From: Archangiaceae bacterium
GTDB lineage: Bacteria > Myxococcota > Myxococcia > Myxococcales > Myxococcaceae
Length of the DNA: 36,922 nt
Assembly (NCBI GenBank): GCA_016879935.1
Contig: JAACJQ010000212.1
Span: forward strand, 1 to 36,922
Direction of reading: 5' to 3'
Positions 1 to 7,351 of the stretch are shown here, piece after piece. Position numbers and translations under genes: made by a program. The notes beneath the pieces are model-generated. The model worked only from the letters and a program-made list of their open reading frames with translations. It was not told the DNA's origin and made no database searches. Each line of letters starts with the position of its first letter. The first letter of the stretch is position 1.

Positions 1-18
1 CCCGAACCCGACTCTCGC

Positions 19-420
19 GAACACGAGACCGCCCACCATCGGAGTGCTTGACCTCGTTCTCGCCGCCGGCCCCGGAGTCTTCGCCCCGCGCGAACACGAC
101 TCCGACCACCATCGGAGTGGTTGAACTCGTTCTCGCAGCCGGCCGCGGAGTCTTCGGCCGCGCGAACACGACTCCGACCACCATCGGAGTGATTGAACTC
201 GTTCTCGCAGCCGGCCGCGGGTTCTTCGGGCCGCGCGAGCACGACTCCGACCCCCATCGGAGTGGTTGAACTCGTTCGCGCCGCCCGCGGCGGACTCGGT
301 CTCGCGCGAACACGACTCCGACCACCTTCCGGGTGGTTGAACTCGTTCTCGCTGCCGAACCCGACTCGCGCGAGCACGACTCCGACCATCGGAGTGGTTG
401 AACTCGTTCTCGCCGTCCGT
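19..420. repeat. Tandem array of ~72-bp hairpin-bearing units
   Basis: Six consecutive units begin at about 19, 92, 164, 237, 308 and 372, giving spacings of 73, 72, 73, 71 and 64 bp. Each reads GA(A/G)CACGA, then a hairpin core, then TTGAACTCGTTC and a GC-rich tail. In units 2, 3, 4 and 6 the core is ACTCCGA, a short loop and TCGGAGT, a perfect 7-bp inverted repeat (99-118, 171-190, 244-263, 379-395). The loop varies (CCACCA, CCCCCA, CCA) while both arms stay intact. Units 1 and 5 have degraded arms. The array ends directly at the stop codon of the minus-strand lipoprotein gene and may continue upstream of the window. Reading frames across it have no coherent protein signal. Confidence 0.85.
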
Positions 421-1719
421 TCAGCGCAGCGTGAAGACCACCATGCGCGCCGCCGACGTGAACAGCAGCACCACGTGCGTCTCGGTCGCTCCGCTCGCCG
501 ACCGCCCATCGAGCCGGAGCGCACGGAAGCTGTTCTGGAACATCGCGCGCTGGGCCGCAGGCACCATCGAGCGCGCCGCCCAGCCATCGAGCAGCGTGTT
601 CACCTGACCCGCGGTGAGCGTCGCGCCGGGCGTCGCCGTGGTTCCGGTCTGATCGAGCCACGCCCGCGCAGCGAGCTCAGGCGTCACGTTGCGCGTGTCG
701 TGAAGTCCGAACACCGAGTACGCCACCGTCTTGCCCGCAGGCAGCTGCAGCGCCGCGAGCGCCGTGTTGAGCGGCGTGAGGTCGTCGGGCGACGGGAACA
801 GCGACGGAATCTGATTCGGCAGACCGCACGCGCGAACCTCGCGATAGGTGCCGCAGTCACCGAAGTCGGTCGCTCCGACCGCGGTCGCGTTCAAGCACGT
901 GCGTACGGCAGTCGGGCACGTCGCCGACGGCCACACCTGGTACGGGTCGTCGAGCGTCAACGCGAGCGCCTTCACCGTCACGCCGAGCACCGCGCGCTTC
1001 GTGCGCACCTGCCCCGTCGTCGATGCTCCCGTGAAGTCCACCGTGCTCGCGTTCACCCCCGGCACGTCGAGCGCGATGGAGAGGTTGTCATACGAAAAGT
1101 CGACGTCGTATTCGCCGAGACCGCTCGTGCGCAGTGCGACGTTGATGACGGCGCCATCGGTCGTCGTCGCAGCCGAGAGCGTTCCCGAGGCAGCGCGCGC
1201 CCGGCCGCGGTAGGTGAGCCCGCCACGCGCGTAAACGGGATTCAACTCGGGCAGCACCGTGATGCGCGTCGAGCCCTTGCTCGAGAGAAAGCGAGGCTGC
1301 AGATCGACTCCGGCCGTCACCGACTTCGTCGAGCCCGCCGGCGTCAGCTTCACCAGCAACTTCAACCCCGAGAGAATGCTGTTGAGCTCGGAGCCATCGG
1401 CGAGCGCCACCTCGAACGTGCGCGCTCCCGTGAGCCGCGCTTCACCGAACGCGTCGTCAGGCACGAACGAGAACGCCTCGGAGAGATCGCGGCTGGCCGT
1501 GCCCTCCATGACCCACTTCTTCTGGTTGTTCTCGACCCGCGACACGAGCACCGGCTTGAACGTCACCGTCAAACCGCCACCAGTCGCGCGAACCAGCTTC
1601 GTCAGCTCAGCGTCGGTCTGCGCTTCGACATCGTCGGAGCTCTCGTCATCGACCATCGAGAGCGGGCCACCACACGCACACAGAAACGCGGCGAAAACGA
1701 CCATCGAAGAGCGAAGCAT
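421..1719 (-). CDS. Putative lipoprotein of unknown function
   Basis: A 432-residue protein. I chose the ATG at 1719 because the short hydrophobic signal segment starts there and ends in a lipobox-like LCAC followed by GG; a second ATG at 1704 would also keep the signal. The longer reading upstream has no signal character. The mature part has an acidic stretch right after the Cys (DDESSDD), then a long Ser/Thr/Gly/Val-rich region that looks beta-rich. I recognise no catalytic motif. Near the middle are a few Cys (CPTAVRTC, FGDCGTYREVRAC) that could form disulfides, as expected of a periplasmic or surface protein. It is divergent from the Cys-rich lipoprotein gene at 1828. Its 3' end abuts the hairpin repeats, which might act in transcript ending or stability (inference). 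Confidence 0.8.
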   Translation of the reverse strand: MLRSSMVVFAAFLCACGGPLSMVDDESSDDVEAQTDAELTKLVRATGGGLTVTFKPVLVSRVENNQKKWVMEGTASRDLSEAFSFVPDDAFGEARLTGARTFEVALADGSELNSILSGLKLLVKLTPAGSTKSVTAGVDLQPRFLSSKGSTRITVLPELNPVYARGGLTYRGRARAASGTLSAATTTDGAVINVALRTSGLGEYDVDFSYDNLSIALDVPGVNASTVDFTGASTTGQVRTKRAVLGVTVKALALTLDDPYQVWPSATCPTAVRTCLNATAVGATDFGDCGTYREVRACGLPNQIPSLFPSPDDLTPLNTALAALQLPAGKTVAYSVFGLHDTRNVTPELAARAWLDQTGTTATPGATLTAGQVNTLLDGWAARSMVPAAQRAMFQNSFRALRLDGRSASGATETHVVLLFTSAARMVVFTLR

Positions 1720-1808
1720 GGGGCCCGCTCTAGCGTGTGGGACAGAGACACACAACCCACCCACAGACGTTAGCCAAGTCGTTGTTATCAGTGAGTTCGA
1801 GGCCCTTG

Positions 1809-1829
1809 ACCCTGGCTCCCAGCCTGGGT
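1809..1829. promoter_or_regulatory. Inverted repeat overlapping a GTG start codon
   Basis: ACCCTGGCT and AGCCTGGGT are separated by CCC and form 9-bp arms with one mismatch. The right arm overlaps the GTG at 1828 used here as the start of the Cys-rich lipoprotein, so in mRNA it could mask the start; an in-frame GTG at 1834 lies just beyond. It lies in the 108-bp gap between divergent genes and could equally be an operator. Confidence 0.3.
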
Positions 1830-3093
1830 GACGGTGCGCTCCGTGCGTTCACCCGGTCAGCTCCTGCTGCTCAACGCACTGCTCTTCTCGTTCAGCGGGT
1901 GTGGCTGTGGCGGAGGCGGAAGCGGCAACCCGCTCTCGCCCGACGGAGGCACCCCCGTCACCGGCATTCCGAACGTGCCCTGGTACTGCTTCGTCATTTC
2001 GTGCAGCGACGCGGGCGTGACGACCCCGCGCTGCAGTCCGCGCAACTGCTCGGGCTGCTGCGACCTCGCCGGAGTCTGTCAGGGCGGCAACTCGCCGGGC
2101 GCGTGTGGGCTCGGGGGCGTGGCGTGCAACACCTGCCCAGACTTCACCTGCGAGTTCGGGCGCTGTGTCGCGATTCGGTGTGGGCCGGGGACCTGTCGAG
2201 GGTGCTGCATCGGCGAGACGTGCGTCGTTGGAGGCAGCGCCTCGAACTGCGGGCTCGACGGCGTTTCGTGTCGAACGTGCGCACTGGGGAGCAGCTGCGT
2301 CGACGGCTTGTGCCAGACCGTCTGCAACTCCAACAACTGCGCCGGGTGTTGTGACGAGCAGGGAAACTGCCGGCCCGGGAACACGCAGTCGAACTGCGGC
2401 ACCAGCGGCAACGCCTGCGTGACGTGTTCGGGAACAGCGCGCTGTGACGGCCTGCGCTGCGTGGCGCCGACGACCTGTGGCACGTGTGGAACCGGCCAAT
2501 GTTGTCTCCCTGCCGTTCCGCAGGGGACGTGCGTCGACGTGAGCACGACCCACTGCGCCCGGAATGGTGCCCCCTCGAACGAAGAGTGCCGCGTGTGCTC
2601 CGGGCCCGAGCGGTGTGGAGGTGGCTCCGAGAAGGGCTTCTGCGTGCGCCCCGGCAACCGGCCGCTCGGCGCGAGCTGCGCCTGGGACGGAGACTGCGCC
2701 GCGGGCACGTCGGGCCGCCCCACCTGCCTCACCGGCCTCGCGTGGGGCACGGGCTACTGCAGCGACGAATGCACCACCACGACGTGCCCGGCGCCTGATG
2801 TCTGCACCACCGTGCAGTCACTGAGCGTCTGTCTGAAAGGGTGCTCCACCGCGGGCGCGACCTGCACGAACCCAGACACCATCTGCGAGGTACTCGATGG
2901 CGGTGCCCTGGGCTGCGTGCCGAAGTGCACCGCGTCGACCGCGAACGTGCAGTGCGCGAGCGCGCGATGTCACGCCGACGGCAGGTGTTGCGGCTTCTCT
3001 GGCAACCCTTGCTGCGACACCGGTTCTCCGTGCAGCGGCCCGAGCCGTGATGGCGGCGTGTCGGCGTGTCGACTCGACGGAACCTGTTCTTGA
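1828..3093 (+). CDS. Cys-rich repeat lipoprotein
   Basis: A 421-residue protein. It has an N-terminal hydrophobic segment (about residues 11-24) ending in FSGC with C25 as the likely lipidated residue, then a Gly/Pro linker. The rest is a string of Cys modules of the type NCxGCCD...GxCxxGN...CGxxGxxCxxC, repeated about four times in residues 60-220, followed by more degenerate Cys motifs to the C terminus. Such modules are common in large secreted proteins of myxobacteria and are presumably disulfide-stabilised. No catalytic motif is visible, so a structural or binding surface role is inferred. The start is GTG at 1828, with GTG 1834 as an alternative. The minus-strand protease at 3612-5882 carries related Cys modules. 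Confidence 0.8.
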   Translation: MTVRSVRSPGQLLLLNALLFSFSGCGCGGGGSGNPLSPDGGTPVTGIPNVPWYCFVISCSDAGVTTPRCSPRNCSGCCDLAGVCQGGNSPGACGLGGVACNTCPDFTCEFGRCVAIRCGPGTCRGCCIGETCVVGGSASNCGLDGVSCRTCALGSSCVDGLCQTVCNSNNCAGCCDEQGNCRPGNTQSNCGTSGNACVTCSGTARCDGLRCVAPTTCGTCGTGQCCLPAVPQGTCVDVSTTHCARNGAPSNEECRVCSGPERCGGGSEKGFCVRPGNRPLGASCAWDGDCAAGTSGRPTCLTGLAWGTGYCSDECTTTTCPAPDVCTTVQSLSVCLKGCSTAGATCTNPDTICEVLDGGALGCVPKCTASTANVQCASARCHADGRCCGFSGNPCCDTGSPCSGPSRDGGVSACRLDGTCS

Positions 3094-3336
3094 GGCAGAG
3101 GCGCGAGCTGCTCGACACGCTCGTCCGTCAACCTCAGGCGGGGCGATGCCTCTGAGTCCCGCGCGACGCGGCAGACTGAACGCTCCGCTTCGAGTGTGAG
3201 GCGACCCCGTCGCGCTGGCCGCGGGAGCGACTCCTCTCGATTCCGAGCTTCGTCATGCTTCGTCGCACCAGTGCCGAAATCGCCGGACCGTTGCTGTCGC
3301 CCTCGAGGCCATCGCCCACTGGGAAGTGGTGACGCC

Positions 3337-3514
3337 GTGATGGGCACCGCGCTGCTGTTGGTGTGTTCCGCTGGAGCGGCCCCGACGCCAGGCAGACCCC
3401 GATGGTGGCGTGCCCACGTCGGTCACTGGCCGTGTGCTGGACGAGACGGGCGCGGGCGTGCGTACAGGACTGTGCGGCGCCACCTGCTTCGCGAGAGGCG
3501 CGTTCGCGTGGTGA
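3337..3514 (+). pseudogene. Frameshifted relic of a secreted/lipoprotein gene
   Basis: GTG/ATG at 3337/3340 opens a frame starting MGTALLLVCSAGAA, which looks like a short lipoprotein signal with LLVC. It then loses sense. In the +1 frame, from 3395 to a stop at 3512, the sequence reads DPDGGVPTSVTGRVLDETGA and continues Cys-containing to the TGA. This resembles the spacer and first strand of carboxypeptidase-regulatory-like domains in myxobacterial lipoproteins. A single indel around 3380-3395 would join the two halves. Even if joined the product is under 60 residues, so the 3' part is missing too. Interpretation as a decayed gene is inference. The rest of 3094-3611 shows no gene. Confidence 0.35.
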
Positions 3515-3525
3515 CGCGATTCGCA

Positions 3526-3546
3526 GGATCCGGCCTCGCCGGATCC
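3526..3546. terminator. Perfect 9-bp hairpin between converging units
   Basis: GGATCCGGC, loop CTC, GCCGGATCC: a perfect GC-rich stem. It lies between the plus-strand relic ending at 3514 and the 3' end of the minus-strand protease gene at 3612. Neither side has a clear T-run, so it is a possible bidirectional or factor-assisted terminator rather than a classical one. Confidence 0.4.
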
Positions 3547-3611
3547 GCTGTCGAGAACCTGAATCAGCGCCGACGGAGGCTACCGACGACGCAGAATCCG
3601 AGGCGCGAGGC

Positions 3612-5882
3612 TCAGCGACGACGCCGACGCAGCAGCCCAACCGCGAGGAGCAGCAACGGAGAGAGCTCTGCCGACGAGCAGCCAAGGCAGCTCGACGTCG
3701 CCGGCTTCGCCACGCACATGCCCGCGTTGCACGTCTGCGTGTTCGCGCACACCTTGCACTCGGTGCCGCTGACGCCGCAGCGCTCGCTCGAGGGGAACGA
3801 GACGCAGATGCCGCTCGCGCAGCAGCCCATGCAGTTCGAGGGGCCACACGTGATGGCAACTCCAGCGCCCGAGCCACCGCCCGTACCTGACGTGCCGCCA
3901 CCCGTACCTGACGTTCCGCCGCCCGTACCTGACGTTCCGCCGCCCGTGCCTGACGCTCCGCCGCCCGTGCCTGACGTTCCGCCGCCCGTGCCCGACGTTC
4001 CGCCACCCGTGCCTGACGTGCCGCCGCCCGTGCCTGACGTGCCGCCGCCCGTGCCTGACGTTCCACCGCCCGTGCCCGACGTTCCGCCGCCCGTGCCCGA
4101 CGTTCCGCCGCCCGCAGGCCCGCCACCGGCGCTTCCACCACCTGCGCCACCCGGCACGCACACGTTCACGCCGCCCACGCTCGAACACGTGAAGCCCGTT
4201 CCACACGGCACGGGAGCGGTCGGCGTGCACGGCGTTCGACACGTACCTGACGTGCACCGAAGCCCCGTACGGCAGATGCGAATCGGCACCGAGAACGAAC
4301 ACGCCTGCCCTTCATCAGCCGTCTCCGACGGGCCGCAGACGCACACACCGCCGCCACCCGAGACCGCCGCACACGCGGGGCACGTGCCGGGGTTCGTCGG
4401 GTTGCACGGCGAGCGACACGCACCGGCGATGCACGACAAGCCCGACTGACACGGCACCGTCGCGCTGCACGTCTGACACAGGCTCGCGCCCGACGACGGC
4501 ACGCAGACGCGCTCCGTCGTGCCCGACAGCGCCGTGCACGATTGGCCCGAGGTACAGGTCGTCGCGGTGCAGCCCGCGCACTCGCCGAGGCCGTTGCAGC
4601 AGCTGCGGCAGAACGCGAGGTTCGGGTCGGTCGCGTCGGTGATGCACTGGCCGCACATGTTGCAGACGCCCGAGACTTCGCAGCGGTCTCCGACGTTGCC
4701 GGTGGGGTTGCAGCCGCCGCCCACACACTCGTAGCCGGGCGCGCAGTCGGCCGCCGCCGTCGCCACCGTGCACTGGTTCGTGCAGCTCGTGGTGGGAATG
4801 CAGTAGGACGAGGTGCCGATGGTGGTGCAGTTGTAGCCAGCACCGCACGAGCCCGCGACCGAGGGGTTGCACGTCGTCGAGCACCAGTTGTTGCCCGACC
4901 CGTTGGTGAGGCACTGCCCCGTCACACAGTCAGCGCCCGTCGTGCAGAAGCGGCAGAGGTCAGACACGCCGACCTGCGGCAGACACGCGAAGCCGGCCGT
5001 CGAGGCCTGACACGAGAACCCGGCTGGGCAGGTCGCGCCCGCGGCCGTGCAGTCCTGCGTACAGATGAGGTTCGTCGAGCCCGACGCGCCCTCACACACG
5101 CGGCCGCCGCCACACTGGGTGGCGCTGGTGCAGGTCGCGCCCTGCCCGCCCGACGCTCCCGGGTACATCGTGCACAGGTCGCTCACGTCGGGCGCCAGCA
5201 GCGCGCGCTTCACCACGCCGTTGCCCACCGACGGGTTCATCACCGCGTTGCCCGAGTTCGTGTGGTCCATGCCGACGAAGTGGCCGGCCTCGTGCGTGAC
5301 GACGCTCTCGTAGTCGATGGCCGTCTGCCGCCCGTCGTTGGCCCAGATGGAGTTGTTGTTCAGCTCCATGTCGGCGTCGGTCAGCTCGCCGGGGAAGAAG
5401 GACGTGGTGGTGAGGCCCAGCGTGCCGCTGCCGTGCCGCCAGAAGTTGCCGCCCAGCCAGATGACGTTGTTGTTGCCGTCGCTGCCGTCGATGGCGGTGG
5501 TGCCCGTCGGTGACGCGTAGGTGCCCTGGAACTCGAAGTTCATCGAGGTCGTGCAGGTGAGCGCGGTGTTCGACACCGACCACTTCTGAAACGCCGCCTG
5601 CATGCCGGTGAGCACGACCGAGTACGAGACCTGCTGCGAGCCGTTGATGACCATCGCGCTCGTGCCGGTGCCCGTGGAGGTGGTGCGGTTCCACACGGCC
5701 GACGCGAAGCGCACCTCGGGGTAACACTTGCCGGTGAGGCACGACATGTTCGTCGTCGTCTGGTTGGTGGCCCGCACACGACACGACGTGGTGCAGGTGT
5801 CGAGCGACCACCGATTCGAACCCGGCGTCGCGAGCGCGGGAACCGCCAACGAGAGCAGCGCGACTGCGAGCAGGCGGTTCAT
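3612..5882 (-). CDS. Secreted matrixin-type zinc metalloprotease with Cys modules and MYXO-CTERM-like tail
   Basis: A 756-residue protein. Residues 1-18 are a signal peptide ending PALA. The catalytic domain carries HEAGHFVGMDH at 197-207, the HExxHxxGxxH zinc site of matrixin/astacin-type (metzincin) peptidases, followed by a Met-containing turn (AVMNPSVGNG). From about 245 to 560 come Cys-rich modules (GATCTSATQCGGGRVC and similar). Then comes a low-complexity linker of eleven 7-residue GGGTSGT units, another Cys module, and a C-terminal tail with CLGCSS, a short Leu-rich segment and RRRRR. This tail matches the layout of the MYXO-CTERM sorting signal processed by myxosortase, so surface anchoring is likely. 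Its ATG overlaps the stop of the upstream gene (ATGA), implying translational coupling. Substrate unknown. Confidence 0.92.
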   Translation of the reverse strand: MNRLLAVALLSLAVPALATPGSNRWSLDTCTTSCRVRATNQTTTNMSCLTGKCYPEVRFASAVWNRTTSTGTGTSAMVINGSQQVSYSVVLTGMQAAFQKWSVSNTALTCTTSMNFEFQGTYASPTGTTAIDGSDGNNNVIWLGGNFWRHGSGTLGLTTTSFFPGELTDADMELNNNSIWANDGRQTAIDYESVVTHEAGHFVGMDHTNSGNAVMNPSVGNGVVKRALLAPDVSDLCTMYPGASGGQGATCTSATQCGGGRVCEGASGSTNLICTQDCTAAGATCPAGFSCQASTAGFACLPQVGVSDLCRFCTTGADCVTGQCLTNGSGNNWCSTTCNPSVAGSCGAGYNCTTIGTSSYCIPTTSCTNQCTVATAAADCAPGYECVGGGCNPTGNVGDRCEVSGVCNMCGQCITDATDPNLAFCRSCCNGLGECAGCTATTCTSGQSCTALSGTTERVCVPSSGASLCQTCSATVPCQSGLSCIAGACRSPCNPTNPGTCPACAAVSGGGGVCVCGPSETADEGQACSFSVPIRICRTGLRCTSGTCRTPCTPTAPVPCGTGFTCSSVGGVNVCVPGGAGGGSAGGGPAGGGTSGTGGGTSGTGGGTSGTGGGTSGTGGGTSGTGGGTSGTGGGTSGTGGGASGTGGGTSGTGGGTSGTGGGTSGTGGGSGAGVAITCGPSNCMGCCASGICVSFPSSERCGVSGTECKVCANTQTCNAGMCVAKPATSSCLGCSSAELSPLLLLAVGLLRRRRR
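3880..4110. repeat. Eleven 21-bp tandem repeats inside the metalloprotease gene
   Basis: Eleven in-frame copies of a 21-bp unit (plus-strand form CCCGTGCCTGACGTTCCGCCG, with silent and near-silent changes) encode the 7-residue Gly/Thr/Ser linker. One unit encodes Ala instead of Thr. The unit length is a multiple of three, so copy-number changes would lengthen or shorten the linker without a frameshift. Confidence 0.95.
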
Positions 5883-6439
5883 CGCGCACCGCCCTTCTTC
5901 ACGGCGAGGCGAACGCGGTCGAGGAAGGCGTCGGCCACGCCCAGGGTCTCACGCTCGTCGACGGGGCGAATGACGCCCTTCTGGCCCGGCACCGCGAACG
6001 AGAGCCCCGAGAGGTCTCGCAGCGCCACCGTCTGGCCACCCTTCTGCACGAGCGACACCTTCGCGGCGCTCATGGAGTACGGCACGAACGCGTCTGGCAC
6101 GTCGACCGCCGGCTCGAGGAAGAGCACCACGTCTTCGCCGGGCGTGAAGGTCGCGACCCCCGACACGCGCTGCGAGAACGTTCCCACCGTGCCGCCCGGC
6201 TGCTTCACCAGCACCGTCGTGCGCGGCGTGCCCTTGAGCACCTCCCGCACGACGATCTCCGACGTCGTCCAGATACCGTGATGGCCTTCGTCCCACTGGG
6301 TGTCGACGCGGTGCACGGTGCCGCGCACGACGAGGGGCGACTTCGCGGTCAACTCCTCCATCGACAACGAGAGCACCACGGTCGCGAGCGCAGACAGCGG
6401 CGCGAAGAGCGCCAGCGCGAACAAGAGACGACGTTGCAT
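5879..6439 (-). CDS. Secreted protein of unknown function, partner of the metalloprotease
   Basis: A 186-residue protein with a signal peptide (MQRRLLFALALFAPLSALA). I chose the ATG at 6439 because GGAG lies 6 nt upstream; an in-frame ATG at 6451 exists. The mature part reads like a compact beta-rich domain: LVVRGTVHRVDTQWD, TSEIVVREVLKGTP, then FTPGEDVVLFLEP. This pattern of a quantity carried by a secreted envelope protein is seen in unannotated proteins beside matrixins, but I cannot name a family with certainty. The stop overlaps the start of the protease gene by 4 bp, so the two are almost certainly co-translated. A role in folding, inhibition or targeting of the protease is inference from context only. 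Confidence 0.85.
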   Translation of the reverse strand: MQRRLLFALALFAPLSALATVVLSLSMEELTAKSPLVVRGTVHRVDTQWDEGHHGIWTTSEIVVREVLKGTPRTTVLVKQPGGTVGTFSQRVSGVATFTPGEDVVLFLEPAVDVPDAFVPYSMSAAKVSLVQKGGQTVALRDLSGLSFAVPGQKGVIRPVDERETLGVADAFLDRVRLAVKKGGAR

Positions 6440-6471
6440 CGAAGACTCCATGCGTTCCCGAGGGAGACGGG

Positions 6472-6491
6472 CCTCTCTTCGGCCAGAGAGG
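6472..6491. promoter_or_regulatory. Inverted repeat in the 6440-6583 divergent intergenic region
   Basis: CCTCTCT and AGAGAGG flank the 6-nt loop TCGGCC. It lies about 33 bp upstream of the minus-strand operon start (6439) and 93 bp upstream of bioD (6584). It could be an operator or a 5'-leader hairpin; nothing in the sequence decides between them. Confidence 0.25.
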
Positions 6492-6583
6492 GAGCCTGCT
6501 GTGTAGCCAGAGCGAGGCACCTTGCCAACCCACGCCAGCGGGAACGATTGCCCCGCGGCCGCGTCGAGGTCACAAGGGCTCCC

Positions 6584-7252
6584 ATGACACCGCGGTACTT
6601 CGTCACTGGCACCGACACGGGCGTGGGCAAGACGCAGGTGAGCGCAGCGCTGCTGCGCCTGATGGTGAAGCGCGGGCACCGGCCCTTCGCGTTCAAACCC
6701 TTCGAGAGCGGAATGGCGTCGCTCGACGCGCCGGGCGACGGCCTCGCGCTGCAGCAGGCGGGTGGAGCGTGGCAGCCGCTCGAGACGGTGAGCCTGTTTC
6801 GCTTCAAGGCACCGCTGGCGCCCGCGATGGCGGCGAAGCGGGAGCGGCGAGCGACCTCGTGGCGCGCAGTGCGCTCGACGTTCCAGTCGTTCGGTGACGG
6901 CGCCGGCGTGGTGGAAGGCGCGGGCGGGTTGCGTGTGCCGTTGGATTCGCGCCACGACGTCATCGACGCCATCGAGGCGCTGAAGCTGCCCGTGGTGGTG
7001 GTGGCCCGCTCGGCGCTCGGCACCATCAACCACACGACGTTGACGCTCGAGGCCCTGGCGGCACGAAGGCTCCGCGTCGCGGCGGTGGTGATGGTCTCGT
7101 CGCAGCCCACCGTCGACCCTTCGGTGGCGCTCAACAAGGCCGAGCTCGAGGCACGGTTTCCACGCGTTCGGTTTCTGGGGCCGGTGCCGTTCCTCGAGGC
7201 GGCGCTGCTGCGGGCGCGGGCGTTCGAGCGCGCACTCTCGACGCTCGTCTGA
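6584..7252 (+). CDS. bioD: ATP-dependent dethiobiotin synthetase
   Basis: A 222-residue cytosolic enzyme that carboxylates and cyclises 7,8-diaminopelargonate to dethiobiotin, the penultimate step of biotin synthesis. Residues 6-18 show FVTGTDTGVGKTQ, the family's phosphate-binding loop (GTDTGVGKT). Downstream are KPFESG near residue 38, GVVEGAGGLRVPL near 108 and VVVVARSALGTINHTTLT near 140, all typical of BioD. Length fits the family (about 220-240). The ATG at 6584 has AAGG upstream and directly precedes the P-loop strand; no signal peptide. No other biotin gene is adjacent, so bioD stands alone here. Confidence 0.92.
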   Translation: MTPRYFVTGTDTGVGKTQVSAALLRLMVKRGHRPFAFKPFESGMASLDAPGDGLALQQAGGAWQPLETVSLFRFKAPLAPAMAAKRERRATSWRAVRSTFQSFGDGAGVVEGAGGLRVPLDSRHDVIDAIEALKLPVVVVARSALGTINHTTLTLEALAARRLRVAAVVMVSSQPTVDPSVALNKAELEARFPRVRFLGPVPFLEAALLRARAFERALSTLV

Positions 7253-7351
7253 CGAACGAATCGCCGCGAGAAGACTCGTCTCGGGCGCGTCAGGGTCATG
7301 ACGATCGTTCGAGCGCATGCCCTCGCAGATCGTGGTCGCTAGCCTTCTTCG

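Noticed and set aside
19..420. CRISPR array
   Set aside because: The segments between hairpins are repeated too and not unique spacers, no cas gene is present, and the unit is too long.
193..1773. 526-codon plus-strand frame through the hairpin array and the first lipoprotein gene
   Set aside because: Opposite strand gives a clear signal peptide and lipobox; this frame is Arg-rich nonsense and begins within repeats.
3134..4449. Large frames on both strands around 3134-4449 with Arg/Ala or Pro/Val repeats
   Set aside because: They are frame shifts of the 21-bp array within the metalloprotease gene.
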